A stretch of 7,030 nt of DNA, from positions 1-7,030 of the forward strand of contig JAEZGT010000328.1 of the NCBI GenBank assembly GCA_023416875.1. Direction: 5' to 3'. This DNA comes from Pseudomonadota bacterium. Its GTDB lineage: Bacteria; Pseudomonadota; Gammaproteobacteria; Pseudomonadales; Cellvibrionaceae. This document shows, piece by piece, positions 1 through 5,856 of this stretch. The position numbers and the translations under genes are program-made. Within the stretch, counting starts at the first letter, position 1, and every line of letters starts with the position of its first letter. The notes under the pieces are model-generated. The model searched no databases. It saw nothing but the letters and a program-made list of their open reading frames with translations, and was not told the origin of the DNA.

Positions 1-11
1 CGGCGAGGGAA

Positions 12-779
12 TTAAAGTTGGAGCATTTCCACCAAACGAGCGGGCTCGACGTAACCGCCAATTAATTGACCGTCTTCGAACACCAAGGCAGGGGTTCCGC
101 TAAGACCGATTTTACGGCCTAGATCAAACTGCGCGGCTACCGGATTACCTTCACAGACGTTCTCGGGAATTTCCTGCTGATTCTTCAACTTGGTAAGAGC
201 GTCGTTGCGGTCTTTAGCACACCAGGCAGAAGCAATTTTGTTGTACGACTTAGATGGAATTCCCGCCCTGGGGTAGGCAAGGTAGCGAATCTCGATGCCC
301 AAATCGTTATATTCAGTCACTTTTGAATGCAGCATTCGGCAATAGCCGCAGTCAACATCGGTAAATACATACATCACCTTTTTAACCGCACCCTTGGGGA
401 CGAAATTAATAGTGTCTTTTTTATCGATGCCCGCAATAACTTTGGCACGCTCCACATTGCGCTCTTGATCCGTCAGATTGACGATTTTTCCGGGAGAGAC
501 TTCGAAAACTTCACCGGCGATGAAATATTTACCGTCCGCAGTGGAATAAACCAAGGTCCCCTCGCCAATCTGGGTTTTGTATAGCCCAGGAATGGGGGAC
601 GCCTCAACACTGGTTACCGTAATGCCGGGTTTCGCCGCCTGCAATCCGGCGGAAATCGCAGCCTTGGCCTTCTCGATATTCGCGTCTTGTTTTTTATCTT
701 CGGCGACGCACGCGCCGGCGACGACCGCCAAACTTAAACAAAAGGAGCGGACCGCAATATTGGTGAACAGATTTTTCAT
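12..779 (-). CDS. dsbC: Thiol:disulfide interchange protein DsbC
   Basis: Periplasmic disulfide isomerase that reshuffles wrong disulfide bonds in exported proteins; in the family it is a homodimer kept reduced by DsbD. The 255-residue product has an N-terminal signal peptide (basic MKNLF start, hydrophobic stretch about 10-22), a dimerisation domain (about 28-95) and a thioredoxin-like domain with the CGYC active site at 144-147. A second cysteine pair, C187 and C209, and the cis-proline loop GTP (228-230) match the layout of E. coli DsbC. The reading frame stays open upstream to 965, but the ATG at 779 is chosen because it gives a proper signal peptide and the family's usual length; a weak GAAG lies about 10 bases upstream. 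A terminator separates it from rplS, so it probably has its own promoter. A Cys at residue 24, near the predicted cleavage site, is slightly odd. In Pseudomonas the next gene is hom, but that would lie outside this window. Confidence 0.96.
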   Translation of the reverse strand: MKNLFTNIAVRSFCLSLAVVAGACVAEDKKQDANIEKAKAAISAGLQAAKPGITVTSVEASPIPGLYKTQIGEGTLVYSTADGKYFIAGEVFEVSPGKIVNLTDQERNVERAKVIAGIDKKDTINFVPKGAVKKVMYVFTDVDCGYCRMLHSKVTEYNDLGIEIRYLAYPRAGIPSKSYNKIASAWCAKDRNDALTKLKNQQEIPENVCEGNPVAAQFDLGRKIGLSGTPALVFEDGQLIGGYVEPARLVEMLQL

Positions 780-876
780 AGAAATTACTTCGTCAGTCGT
801 TAAGAACATCCGCGCAGCCGAGCCGCAACAGAAACACCGGTCAGATGCAGACCTTGGCGGCAGCAGTCGGTTCCGT

Positions 877-906
877 AATATGACAAGCCCGCATGACAGA
901 GCGCAA
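877..906 (-). promoter_or_regulatory. Possible dsbC promoter
   Basis: On the minus strand a TTGCGC (-35-like, 901-906) and a CATATT (-10-like, 877-882) are separated by 18 bases, about 100 bases upstream of the dsbC start. Both boxes are imperfect. The reason to expect a promoter here is the strong terminator immediately upstream, which isolates dsbC from the ribosomal operon. Confidence 0.25.
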
Positions 907-960
907 GTGAGAGTAGCGTTTTTGTGAATTGCCGCGATTTCGGCTGACGTCCAGACGCCA

Positions 961-984
961 AACAAAAAACGGCCCGAAGGCCGC
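961..984 (-). terminator. Rho-independent terminator after rplS
   Basis: Read on the minus strand, a perfect 5-bp GC stem (CGGCC/GGCCG, 979-983 and 970-974) closes a stable TTCG tetraloop and is followed by six T residues (964-969) and TGTT. It begins about 17 bases after the rplS stop codon. This is a textbook intrinsic terminator and marks the end of the rpsP-rimM-trmD-rplS operon. Confidence 0.9.
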
Positions 985-1000
985 TTTCGTCGCTCTTTGA

Positions 1001-1357
1001 TTAATTGAGCTTTTCTTTGATTCGCGCAGCTTTACCAGCGAGGTCACGCAGGTAGTAAAGCTTGGCTTGACGCACGTCACCGCGACGTTTGACAGCGATG
1101 CTGGCAACTTGCGGGCTGTGGGTTTGGAAAGTTCTTTCTACGCCAACCCCGTGAGAGATTTTACGCACAGTGAAGGCAGAGTTCAGGCCGCGATTACGGA
1201 TGCCGATAACGACACCTTCATAAGCCTGCAGACGCTCACGATCACCTTCGATCACACGCACCTGTACAACAACCGTATCACCCGGAGAAAATTCCGGAAC
1301 GTTTTGTTTGAGCTGCTCGTTTTCCAGCTCTTGAATGATTTTGTTCTTAGAACTCAT
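1001..1357 (-). CDS. rplS: 50S ribosomal protein L19
   Basis: Large-subunit protein located near the 30S-50S interface. The 118-residue product aligns by eye with E. coli L19 (115 residues) along its whole length. Recognisable blocks are the FSPGDTVVV segment, the LQAYEGVVIGIRNRGL block, FTVRKIS, GVERTFQTHSP and the basic C-terminal KAARIKEKLN. The frame is open upstream to 1477, into trmD, but the ATG at 1357 is chosen: it has a good GGGAG ribosome binding site (1364-1368) about 6-7 bases upstream and begins with the family's N-terminal helix. It is the last gene of the operon, 70 bases after trmD and just before a strong terminator. The clear ribosome binding site fits the much higher need for L19 than for TrmD. 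Confidence 0.98.
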   Translation of the reverse strand: MSSKNKIIQELENEQLKQNVPEFSPGDTVVVQVRVIEGDRERLQAYEGVVIGIRNRGLNSAFTVRKISHGVGVERTFQTHSPQVASIAVKRRGDVRQAKLYYLRDLAGKAARIKEKLN

Positions 1358-1388
1358 GGCATGCTCCCAAACAATATGTAGCTTCTCA

Positions 1389-1417
1389 GCTATAAACTCT
1401 GATTTTTTAAACGGCAA
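1389..1417 (-). promoter_or_regulatory. Possible internal promoter for rplS
   Basis: In the 70-base trmD-rplS gap, minus-strand TTGCCG (1412-1417) and TATAGC (1389-1394) are spaced exactly 17 bases apart. Each matches the sigma-70 consensus at four of six positions. Transcription would start about 25 bases before the rplS start codon. A five-pair hairpin with a GAGA loop (1379-1392) overlaps the -10 region. An extra promoter here would let L19 exceed TrmD, but that is inference. Confidence 0.3.
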
Positions 1418-1427
1418 ATCTGCCAAT

Positions 1428-2204
1428 TCACTGTTCAGTTTCCCGCTCCGCCTGATATGCCTGTAACAGCATCTCACTGGCAGAATCCAACTGAATACTT
1501 TTTAACAACTCCGGCCTGCGCTCCCATGTTCTTCCGAGAGACTGCTGCAGACGCCAGCGTTCAATCCGCTTGTGGTCTCCGCTCAGCAGTACCAAAGGTA
1601 CCCGCCTCCCGGCAAATTCTTCCGGCCTCGTGTAATGAGGGCAGTCCAATAGGCCTTTTACAAAAGAGTCCTGCTCGGCCGACTCCGCATCACCTAGCGC
1701 CCCAGGGAGTCTTCGGATCAATGCATCGATTATGACCATTGCCGGAAGCTCGCCGCCACTCAACACGTAATCACCGATGGACCACTCTTCATCTACTTCA
1801 GTTTCGATGAAGCGCTCATCCACACCCTCATACCGCCCCGCGACCAGGATGAGGCTTTCCAAGGTTCCAAGCTTAGCCACACCTGAGTGGTTTAGCGGTT
1901 TCCCTTGAGGTGACAAATAAATCACTTTAGCAGCAGTCAAATCCGCACCGCAGCTGGAAAGCCAGCTTTTGGCCGCCGCAGTTGCCGCTGCGAGGGGACC
2001 TGGCATCATTACCATGCCGGGGCCGCCACCGTAAGGTCGCGCATCAATGGTCTGATGGCGATCACTGGTGAAATCTCGCGGGTTGATGCAATGCACTTCA
2101 ACCAATCCGCTGTTAACAGCGCGTCCGGTAATGCCAAAACGCGTCACAGCGTCGAACATTTCCGGAAACAAAGTTACTACCGCGATGCGCAGCACAGAGG
2201 GCAT
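1428..2204 (-). CDS. trmD: tRNA (guanine-N1)-methyltransferase TrmD
   Basis: SPOUT-class enzyme that uses S-adenosylmethionine to make m1G at position 37 of tRNAs reading CNN codons, which prevents +1 frameshifting. From the ATG at 2204 the product has 258 residues. Family blocks seen are LFPEMF (12-17), DRHQTIDARPYGGGPGM (48-64), LSPQG (97-101), AGRYEGVDER (122-131), the trefoil-knot segment SIGDYVLSGGELPA (142-155), the catalytic-region EQDSF with D179, and GLLDCPHYTRP (184-194). The start is uncertain. A TTG at 2219 overlaps the rimM stop, the ATG at 2204 has GGAG directly against it, and a GTG at 2195 has that same GGAG at good spacing. It is translationally close to rimM and 70 bases before rplS. 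Confidence 0.97.
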   Translation of the reverse strand: MPSVLRIAVVTLFPEMFDAVTRFGITGRAVNSGLVEVHCINPRDFTSDRHQTIDARPYGGGPGMVMMPGPLAAATAAAKSWLSSCGADLTAAKVIYLSPQGKPLNHSGVAKLGTLESLILVAGRYEGVDERFIETEVDEEWSIGDYVLSGGELPAMVIIDALIRRLPGALGDAESAEQDSFVKGLLDCPHYTRPEEFAGRRVPLVLLSGDHKRIERWRLQQSLGRTWERRPELLKSIQLDSASEMLLQAYQAERETEQ

Positions 2205-2225
2205 CTCCAGCGCTGTCAAAACTCC
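2205..2225 (-). promoter_or_regulatory. Ribosome binding sites bearing on the trmD start
   Basis: Two GGAG motifs lie at the rimM-trmD junction on the minus strand. One is at 2222-2225, inside the last rimM codons, 17 bases before the ATG at 2204 and only 2 before the TTG at 2219. The other is at 2205-2208, touching the ATG but 9 bases before an in-frame GTG at 2195. By spacing alone the GTG is best served. By codon type the ATG is preferred. Confidence 0.45.
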
Positions 2226-2755
2226 GGATCCCAGCTCACGCGGACTTCTCCGGCAACAAGGTCCACGCGCTCAACATACATACCTGGTACGTATGGCACC
2301 AACCGCTCGCGGTCATCGACACTGCCTTCATCGGGTCGGATCACCATGACATCGTTGGCACCCGTTTCCATCATGTCCGCTATGCGGCCTAAAAAGATGT
2401 CGGAACCTGCCACATCAGTGACGACTATCAAACCCATAAGCTGATGCCAGTAAAACTCTCCCTCCGGAAGGTCGGGAAGTTCTGCTTTATCAACTTCGAT
2501 CTCCGCTCGCCCTAGCAAAGCTGCGACATCTCGATCATCAATCTCTTTAAAATGCACAACCAAGCCCTGGGGGCGAAGATTGTAAGCATCTATTTCGACT
2601 GTCCGGATACCTGAGGAAGTTTTCAGGCGCCAGGGGCGATAGTCGAGAATGTTTTCTTCCGGCTGGGTAAATGAACGAACTTTAACCCAGCCTTTAACAC
2701 CGAACACCCCAGCCAACTGCCCAACAATAAGAGTCGCCGACGGTGTAACTGACAT
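2216..2755 (-). CDS. rimM: Ribosome maturation factor RimM
   Basis: Assembly factor that binds S19 and helps mature the 3' (head) domain of 16S rRNA in the 30S subunit. The 179-residue product has the two expected parts. The N-terminal RimM beta-barrel (about 8-92) includes the GVFGVKGWVKV block (17-27). The C-terminal PRC-barrel (about 98-177) includes FYWHQLMGL (101-109) and the closing VPYVPGMYV and SWDPEF motifs. It starts 6 bases after the rpsP stop and has no clear Shine-Dalgarno sequence, so initiation may depend on coupling to rpsP translation. In E. coli rimM and trmD are made far less than the flanking ribosomal proteins, and the weak site here would fit that. Its stop codon overlaps the possible TTG start of trmD. 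Confidence 0.97.
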   Translation of the reverse strand: MSVTPSATLIVGQLAGVFGVKGWVKVRSFTQPEENILDYRPWRLKTSSGIRTVEIDAYNLRPQGLVVHFKEIDDRDVAALLGRAEIEVDKAELPDLPEGEFYWHQLMGLIVVTDVAGSDIFLGRIADMMETGANDVMVIRPDEGSVDDRERLVPYVPGMYVERVDLVAGEVRVSWDPEF

Positions 2756-2761
2756 AAGAAA

Positions 2762-3010
2762 TTAAGCAGTCTTGGCAGAATCTTTGATTAACTTGCTGAC
2801 GCGCTCAGAAACCTGGGCACCAGTGCCCAGCCAGTATCCCAAACGCTCGGAGTCGACTCGCAACTTTTCTTCCTGTCCGCGGGCAATCGGGTTAAAGAAA
2901 CCGATACGCTCGATAAATCGTCCATTGCGCGCACTGCGGCTGTCAGTGACGGTCAGATGGTAGAAAGGGCGCTTCTTGGAGCCTCCACGAGCCAGACGAA
3001 TGGTTACCAT
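2762..3010 (-). CDS. rpsP: 30S ribosomal protein S16
   Basis: Small-subunit protein that binds 16S rRNA early in assembly. The 82-residue product is the usual length and has the typical MVTIRLARGGSKKRPFYHL start, the DSRSARNGRFIERIGFFNP core and the SERLGYWLGTGAQVS segment. The ATG at 3010 is the only sensible start, with AGGA and GAAG motifs in the 15 bases before it. It is the first gene of the four-gene operon, 6 bases before rimM, and follows ffh after a 217-base spacer holding a promoter and a hairpin. Expression is probably driven mainly by that promoter. Confidence 0.98.
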   Translation of the reverse strand: MVTIRLARGGSKKRPFYHLTVTDSRSARNGRFIERIGFFNPIARGQEEKLRVDSERLGYWLGTGAQVSERVSKLIKDSAKTA

Positions 3011-3029
3011 GAATCTTCAGTCCTGTATC

Positions 3030-3069
3030 AAAAATTAAACTGGGCGCAACAGCACTGCTGTGGCGCCCA
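3030..3069 (-). terminator. Hairpin with U-rich tail in the rpsP leader (attenuator-like)
   Basis: Positions 3041-3047 (TGGGCGC) pair perfectly with 3063-3069, then one mismatch and five more pairs (3049-3053 with 3057-3061) close a three-base loop: 12 pairs in all. On the minus strand it is followed by GTTTAATTTTTG (3030-3040 region). This has the form of an intrinsic terminator, yet it ends only about 20 bases before the rpsP start, downstream of the best promoter. It could terminate ffh read-through or attenuate rpsP; the sequence does not decide between these. Confidence 0.55.
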
Positions 3070-3130
3070 AACTATAAAAAAATGCTGCCGATATCCCCAG
3101 ATTAGAAGGGGGGTGTGCAGAAGGCCGCGT

Positions 3131-3159
3131 ATTCTAATCGAAAGAAAAATTCGTGTATA
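3131..3159 (-). promoter_or_regulatory. Likely sigma-70 promoter of the rpsP operon
   Basis: On the minus strand TATACA (3154-3159, four of six to TTGACA) and TAGAAT (3131-3136, five of six to TATAAT) are separated by 17 bases. Just after the -10 box comes a GC-rich discriminator, ACGCGGCC. In enterobacteria this is typical of stable RNA and ribosomal protein promoters under negative ppGpp/DksA control. The predicted start near 3124 gives a leader of about 114 bases ahead of rpsP. Confidence 0.6.
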
Positions 3160-3179
3160 GACTTTAAGCAGGTCGAAGA

Positions 3180-3193
3180 AAGGGAATTTCCCT
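3180..3193 (-). terminator. Weak possible terminator of ffh
   Basis: About 35 bases after the ffh stop, AGGGA and TCCCT (3181-3185 and 3189-3193) can form a short five-pair hairpin, followed on the minus strand by TTTCTTC. The stem is short and the T run is broken, so termination here would be leaky at best. The rpsP operon may receive some ffh read-through. Confidence 0.22.
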
Positions 3194-3227
3194 GTCATTT
3201 ATCGGCGCTGGGTCACACCTTTTCAGT

Positions 3228-4601
3228 TCACCGACCGAAACCAGGAGGCAACCCGCCTTGCCCCATCATGCCGGATAACCCGCGCATCATCTTATTCATT
3301 CCGCCGCCTTTAAGTTTTTTCATCATTTTGCCCATCTGCTTATGCTGCTTGAGCAGGCGGTTCAGATCCTGAATATCAACCCCTGCGCCTTGTACAATGC
3401 GACGCTTGCGTGAGCCATTCAGAATCTCGGGGTCGCGGCGCTCTGCCGGAGTCATGGAGTTGATCAACGCCTCCATACGCTTGAATTGCTTGGTGACGTC
3501 CGACTGCTCCGCCAATTGCGCCATGTTGCCCATGCCCGGCAATTTGTCCAAAACCGAACTGATGCCGCCTAAATTCTGCATCTGCTGCAACTGGTCTCGC
3601 AGGTCTTCCAGATCGAAGCCCTTGCCTTTTTTGACCTTTTGCACGAGTTTTTCGGCTTTCTCCCGATCCAGCTTCTGCTCCGCCTGTTCGATCAGCGAAA
3701 GGATGTCCCCCATGCCCAATATGCGAGAAGCCAGTCGGTCGGGATAAAACGGTTCAAGCGCATCGACCTTTTCACCCATACCGAGAAACTTAATGGGCTT
3801 GCCGGTCACAAAACGGACTGATAAGGCGGCGCCACCCCTTGCATCACCATCGGCTTTTGAAAGGATAACTCCGGTCAAAGGCAGCGCGTCGTTAAAGGCC
3901 TTGGCTGTGTTAACCGCATCCTGTCCGATCATTGCGTCAATGACAAAAAGGGTTTCAATAGGATTCAGTACTTTGTGGAGCTGCTGAATCTCGGTCATCA
4001 ACTCTTCATCTATATGAAGCCGGCCAGCGGTATCGACAATGACCACATCCGCGTGAATTTTACGGGCATGGGCAACAGCGTTGCGACCGATATCAATTGG
4101 GGACTGATCAGGTGATGAGGGAAAAAACTCTGCCGAAACCTCACCAGCAAGCGTCTGTAACTGCTGGATAGCTGCAGGACGGTAAACGTCGGCGCTCGCC
4201 ACCAGCACTTTCTTCTTCTCTTTATCTTGGAGAAAACGCGCCAGCTTGGCGACCGTGGTGGTTTTACCGGCGCCTTGCAATCCTGCCATAAGAATCACCG
4301 CCGGCGGCTGCGCAGCCAGATTGAGCCGCTCATTGGCTTCACCCATTACCTGGGTAAGCTCGCTCTCCACGATCTTCAGAAACTGCTGTCCTGGGTTCAG
4401 CGCCCGTGATACCTCCTGACCCAATGCGCGCTTGCGCACTTGATTGACAAAAGCTTTGACGACAGGGAGCGCAACGTCTGCCTCCAGCAGGGCTTTGCGC
4501 ACCTCGCGCAAAGTGTCTTGAATATTGTCGTGATCTAAACGGGCTTTGCCTGTTATAGCGCGCAGACTGCGGCTCAAGCGATCCGAGAGGCTTTCGAACA
4601 T
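3228..4601 (-). CDS. ffh: Signal recognition particle protein Ffh (SRP54)
   Basis: GTPase that binds 4.5S RNA and hydrophobic signal sequences on nascent chains and delivers ribosomes to FtsY at the inner membrane. The 457-residue product has the N domain (about 1-90), the G domain (about 100-295) and the methionine-rich M domain (about 325-440). Visible motifs are the P-loop GLQGAGKTT (107-115), DVYRPAA (138-144), DTAGR (190-194), SKADGDARGGAAL (248-260, with S in place of the common T of the G4 motif), GMGEK (274-278), and in the M domain NGSRKRRIVQGAG (395-407, RNA-binding region) and the MGKMMKK/MMRG Met-rich tail. The frame is open upstream to 4721, but the ATG at 4601 gives the standard MFESLSDRL start. 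No strong ribosome binding site is seen. It is divergent from ypjD and precedes rpsP, as in E. coli. Confidence 0.98.
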   Translation of the reverse strand: MFESLSDRLSRSLRAITGKARLDHDNIQDTLREVRKALLEADVALPVVKAFVNQVRKRALGQEVSRALNPGQQFLKIVESELTQVMGEANERLNLAAQPPAVILMAGLQGAGKTTTVAKLARFLQDKEKKKVLVASADVYRPAAIQQLQTLAGEVSAEFFPSSPDQSPIDIGRNAVAHARKIHADVVIVDTAGRLHIDEELMTEIQQLHKVLNPIETLFVIDAMIGQDAVNTAKAFNDALPLTGVILSKADGDARGGAALSVRFVTGKPIKFLGMGEKVDALEPFYPDRLASRILGMGDILSLIEQAEQKLDREKAEKLVQKVKKGKGFDLEDLRDQLQQMQNLGGISSVLDKLPGMGNMAQLAEQSDVTKQFKRMEALINSMTPAERRDPEILNGSRKRRIVQGAGVDIQDLNRLLKQHKQMGKMMKKLKGGGMNKMMRGLSGMMGQGGLPPGFGR

Positions 4602-4773
4602 AATGTCAGCATTCAATCCGGTTAAGTTAAGGGCGAGCAAAAAAGCCGCAGCAGTATATCGCCAAAGAGGTTGAAAGACGACCGCGGCGGCGTAAACCCT
4701 TGCCAAGAATCCAGAAACCACTCTACGCTACCGGGCTACCTGATCCGCCGCATCCCTAAAAGAATTAGAGACA
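4602..4773. promoter_or_regulatory. Divergent ffh/ypjD promoter region
   Basis: This 172-base spacer must hold promoters for two divergent genes. For ffh (minus) a good -10-like TATACT lies at 4653-4658, about 50 bases before the start codon, but no convincing -35 box is found at normal spacing. For ypjD (plus) a TTGAAA at 4671-4676 is followed 16 bases later by a poor TAAACC (4693-4698). The ribosome binding site ahead of ypjD is only a weak AGAG. Confidence 0.35.
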
Positions 4774-5568
4774 ATGCCAATCACCTTAGCCACAGCTCTC
4801 TACAGCATTGCCTGGGTATTCCTGGTTCGCTCCATCAGTCGCCGGCAGACCGCCACCACACGCGCTTTTACGATTATCTTGGCTTTTGGATTGGCCACGC
4901 ATGCATTTGGCCTGTACAGGCAAATGGCCTTTCCGGACGGCTATCATTTCGGGTTCTTCAAGATTTCTTCTTTGTTTTGCTGGACCACAAATTTTCTGAT
5001 CTTGCTCAGCAGCCTGCGCAAACCGTTGCACAATTTATTTCTCATCACGCTGCCAATTTCCGTGGCTGCGCTCTTGAGCAGTCTCTACACCGAGGCGCAA
5101 GCGGCGCCCGTATACCTCAAGCTGGATGCCCAAACGGCGAGCCACATTCTTCTTTCAATTCTGGCTTACAGCACCATGATTGTTGCCACGGTACAGACCC
5201 TGCTCCTGGCATTTCAAGATTATCAACTTCGCCATCGCCACCCGACCGGGCTTGTGCGGTTGTTACCGCCGCTACAGACCATGGAAAAGTTGTTGTTTGA
5301 GTTGCTCTGGGTCGGCGAAATCCTACTCACGCTGGTGATTATCACCGGCGCTTTTGAAATTGAAAGCCTCACAGAACAGCACCTCCATCATAAAATCGTC
5401 TTCACCGTGCTGGCATGGCTGATCTATGCGATTTTGCTGTGGGGCAGGCACCATCTCGGTTGGCGCGGCAATTCGGCTATCCGCTGGAGTTTGTCTGGCT
5501 TTGTCAGCCTAGTCCTGGCATATCTAGGTAGTAAATTTGTCCTGGAGATGATCCTCGGCGTGAGTTAA
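4774..5568 (+). CDS. ypjD: YpjD-like inner membrane protein, cytochrome c assembly (CcsA/HemX) family
   Basis: Multi-pass membrane protein of 264 residues, about eight hydrophobic segments (near 2-20, 30-48, 64-80, 87-104, 124-147, 175-193, 207-224 and 238-260). It aligns by eye with E. coli YpjD (263 residues): THAFGL (42-47), the SHILLSILAYS segment (123-133), the LAFQDYQL loop (145-152), LTLVIITG (185-192) and WGRHHLGWRG (223-232). The family has conserved histidines that could bind haem, here H43, H124 and the H226-H227 pair, but it lacks the tryptophan-rich WWD signature of true cytochrome c synthetases. The function of YpjD is not established. Its place divergent to ffh is conserved in gammaproteobacteria. 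In E. coli a CorB-type (yfjD) gene follows; here a gene-free spacer follows. Confidence 0.9.
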   Translation: MPITLATALYSIAWVFLVRSISRRQTATTRAFTIILAFGLATHAFGLYRQMAFPDGYHFGFFKISSLFCWTTNFLILLSSLRKPLHNLFLITLPISVAALLSSLYTEAQAAPVYLKLDAQTASHILLSILAYSTMIVATVQTLLLAFQDYQLRHRHPTGLVRLLPPLQTMEKLLFELLWVGEILLTLVIITGAFEIESLTEQHLHHKIVFTVLAWLIYAILLWGRHHLGWRGNSAIRWSLSGFVSLVLAYLGSKFVLEMILGVS

Positions 5569-5856
5569 GAGCTCCGTGGCAGCTTGCAACCTTATTTGGG
5601 CTTCAAATTATGAGTGTGAAATCAGTCACCTAAGTGACACCCACAGAGCAAATCCGGAAAATTGCTAACCAACCTCCTTTCCAGCTGTCACTCACGCCAC
5701 ACAATCCTTCTAAACTGTTTCGCACTTTGTGGAAATGTTATTAAACGCGCCTTTTCGCCTCTCCACATATAACCAAATAGAATTTTTTTCTCTATTAAAA
5801 TAGCGGATCGAAGTATGTTAGGATATTTTTTAATCGACCTATGAATGGTGTAGGCA
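5569..5856. other. Gene-free AT-rich spacer between ypjD and the DUF3135 gene
   Basis: No credible coding region is seen on either strand in these 288 bases. The part after about 5740 is strongly AT-rich. A perfect dyad GTCAC-CTAA-GTGAC lies at 5625-5638, without a T run, so it is not an obvious terminator. TAAAAT (5796-5801) and TAGGAT (5818-5823) resemble -10 boxes but lack good -35 partners. A weak dyad AATAGA/TCTATT (5776-5781, 5791-5796) flanks a run of seven T. Confidence 0.5.

Noticed and set aside
780..965. N-terminal extension of dsbC to 965
   Set aside because: The extra 62 residues are Cys- and Arg-rich with no family match and would bury the signal peptide; the ATG at 779 gives a normal DsbC.
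841..1107. Minus-strand frame across the rplS end and spacer
   Set aside because: It runs through the rplS coding region in another frame and through the intrinsic terminator.
3095..3113. CCCC/GGGG pairing in the rpsP leader as a riboswitch
   Set aside because: Only four strong pairs with a nine-base loop, and no recognised riboswitch core; kept only as a possible part of the leader structure.
3397..3747. Plus-strand frame of 116 codons inside ffh
   Set aside because: Antisense shadow of the Ffh M domain with no independent features.
4602..4721. N-terminal extension of ffh to 4721
   Set aside because: The extra 40 residues look like translated spacer and precede the standard MFESLSDRL start of Ffh.
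4671..5300. Plus-strand frame of 209 codons overlapping ypjD
   Set aside because: It is an out-of-frame shadow of ypjD; the ypjD frame has clear membrane segments and family motifs, and this one has none.
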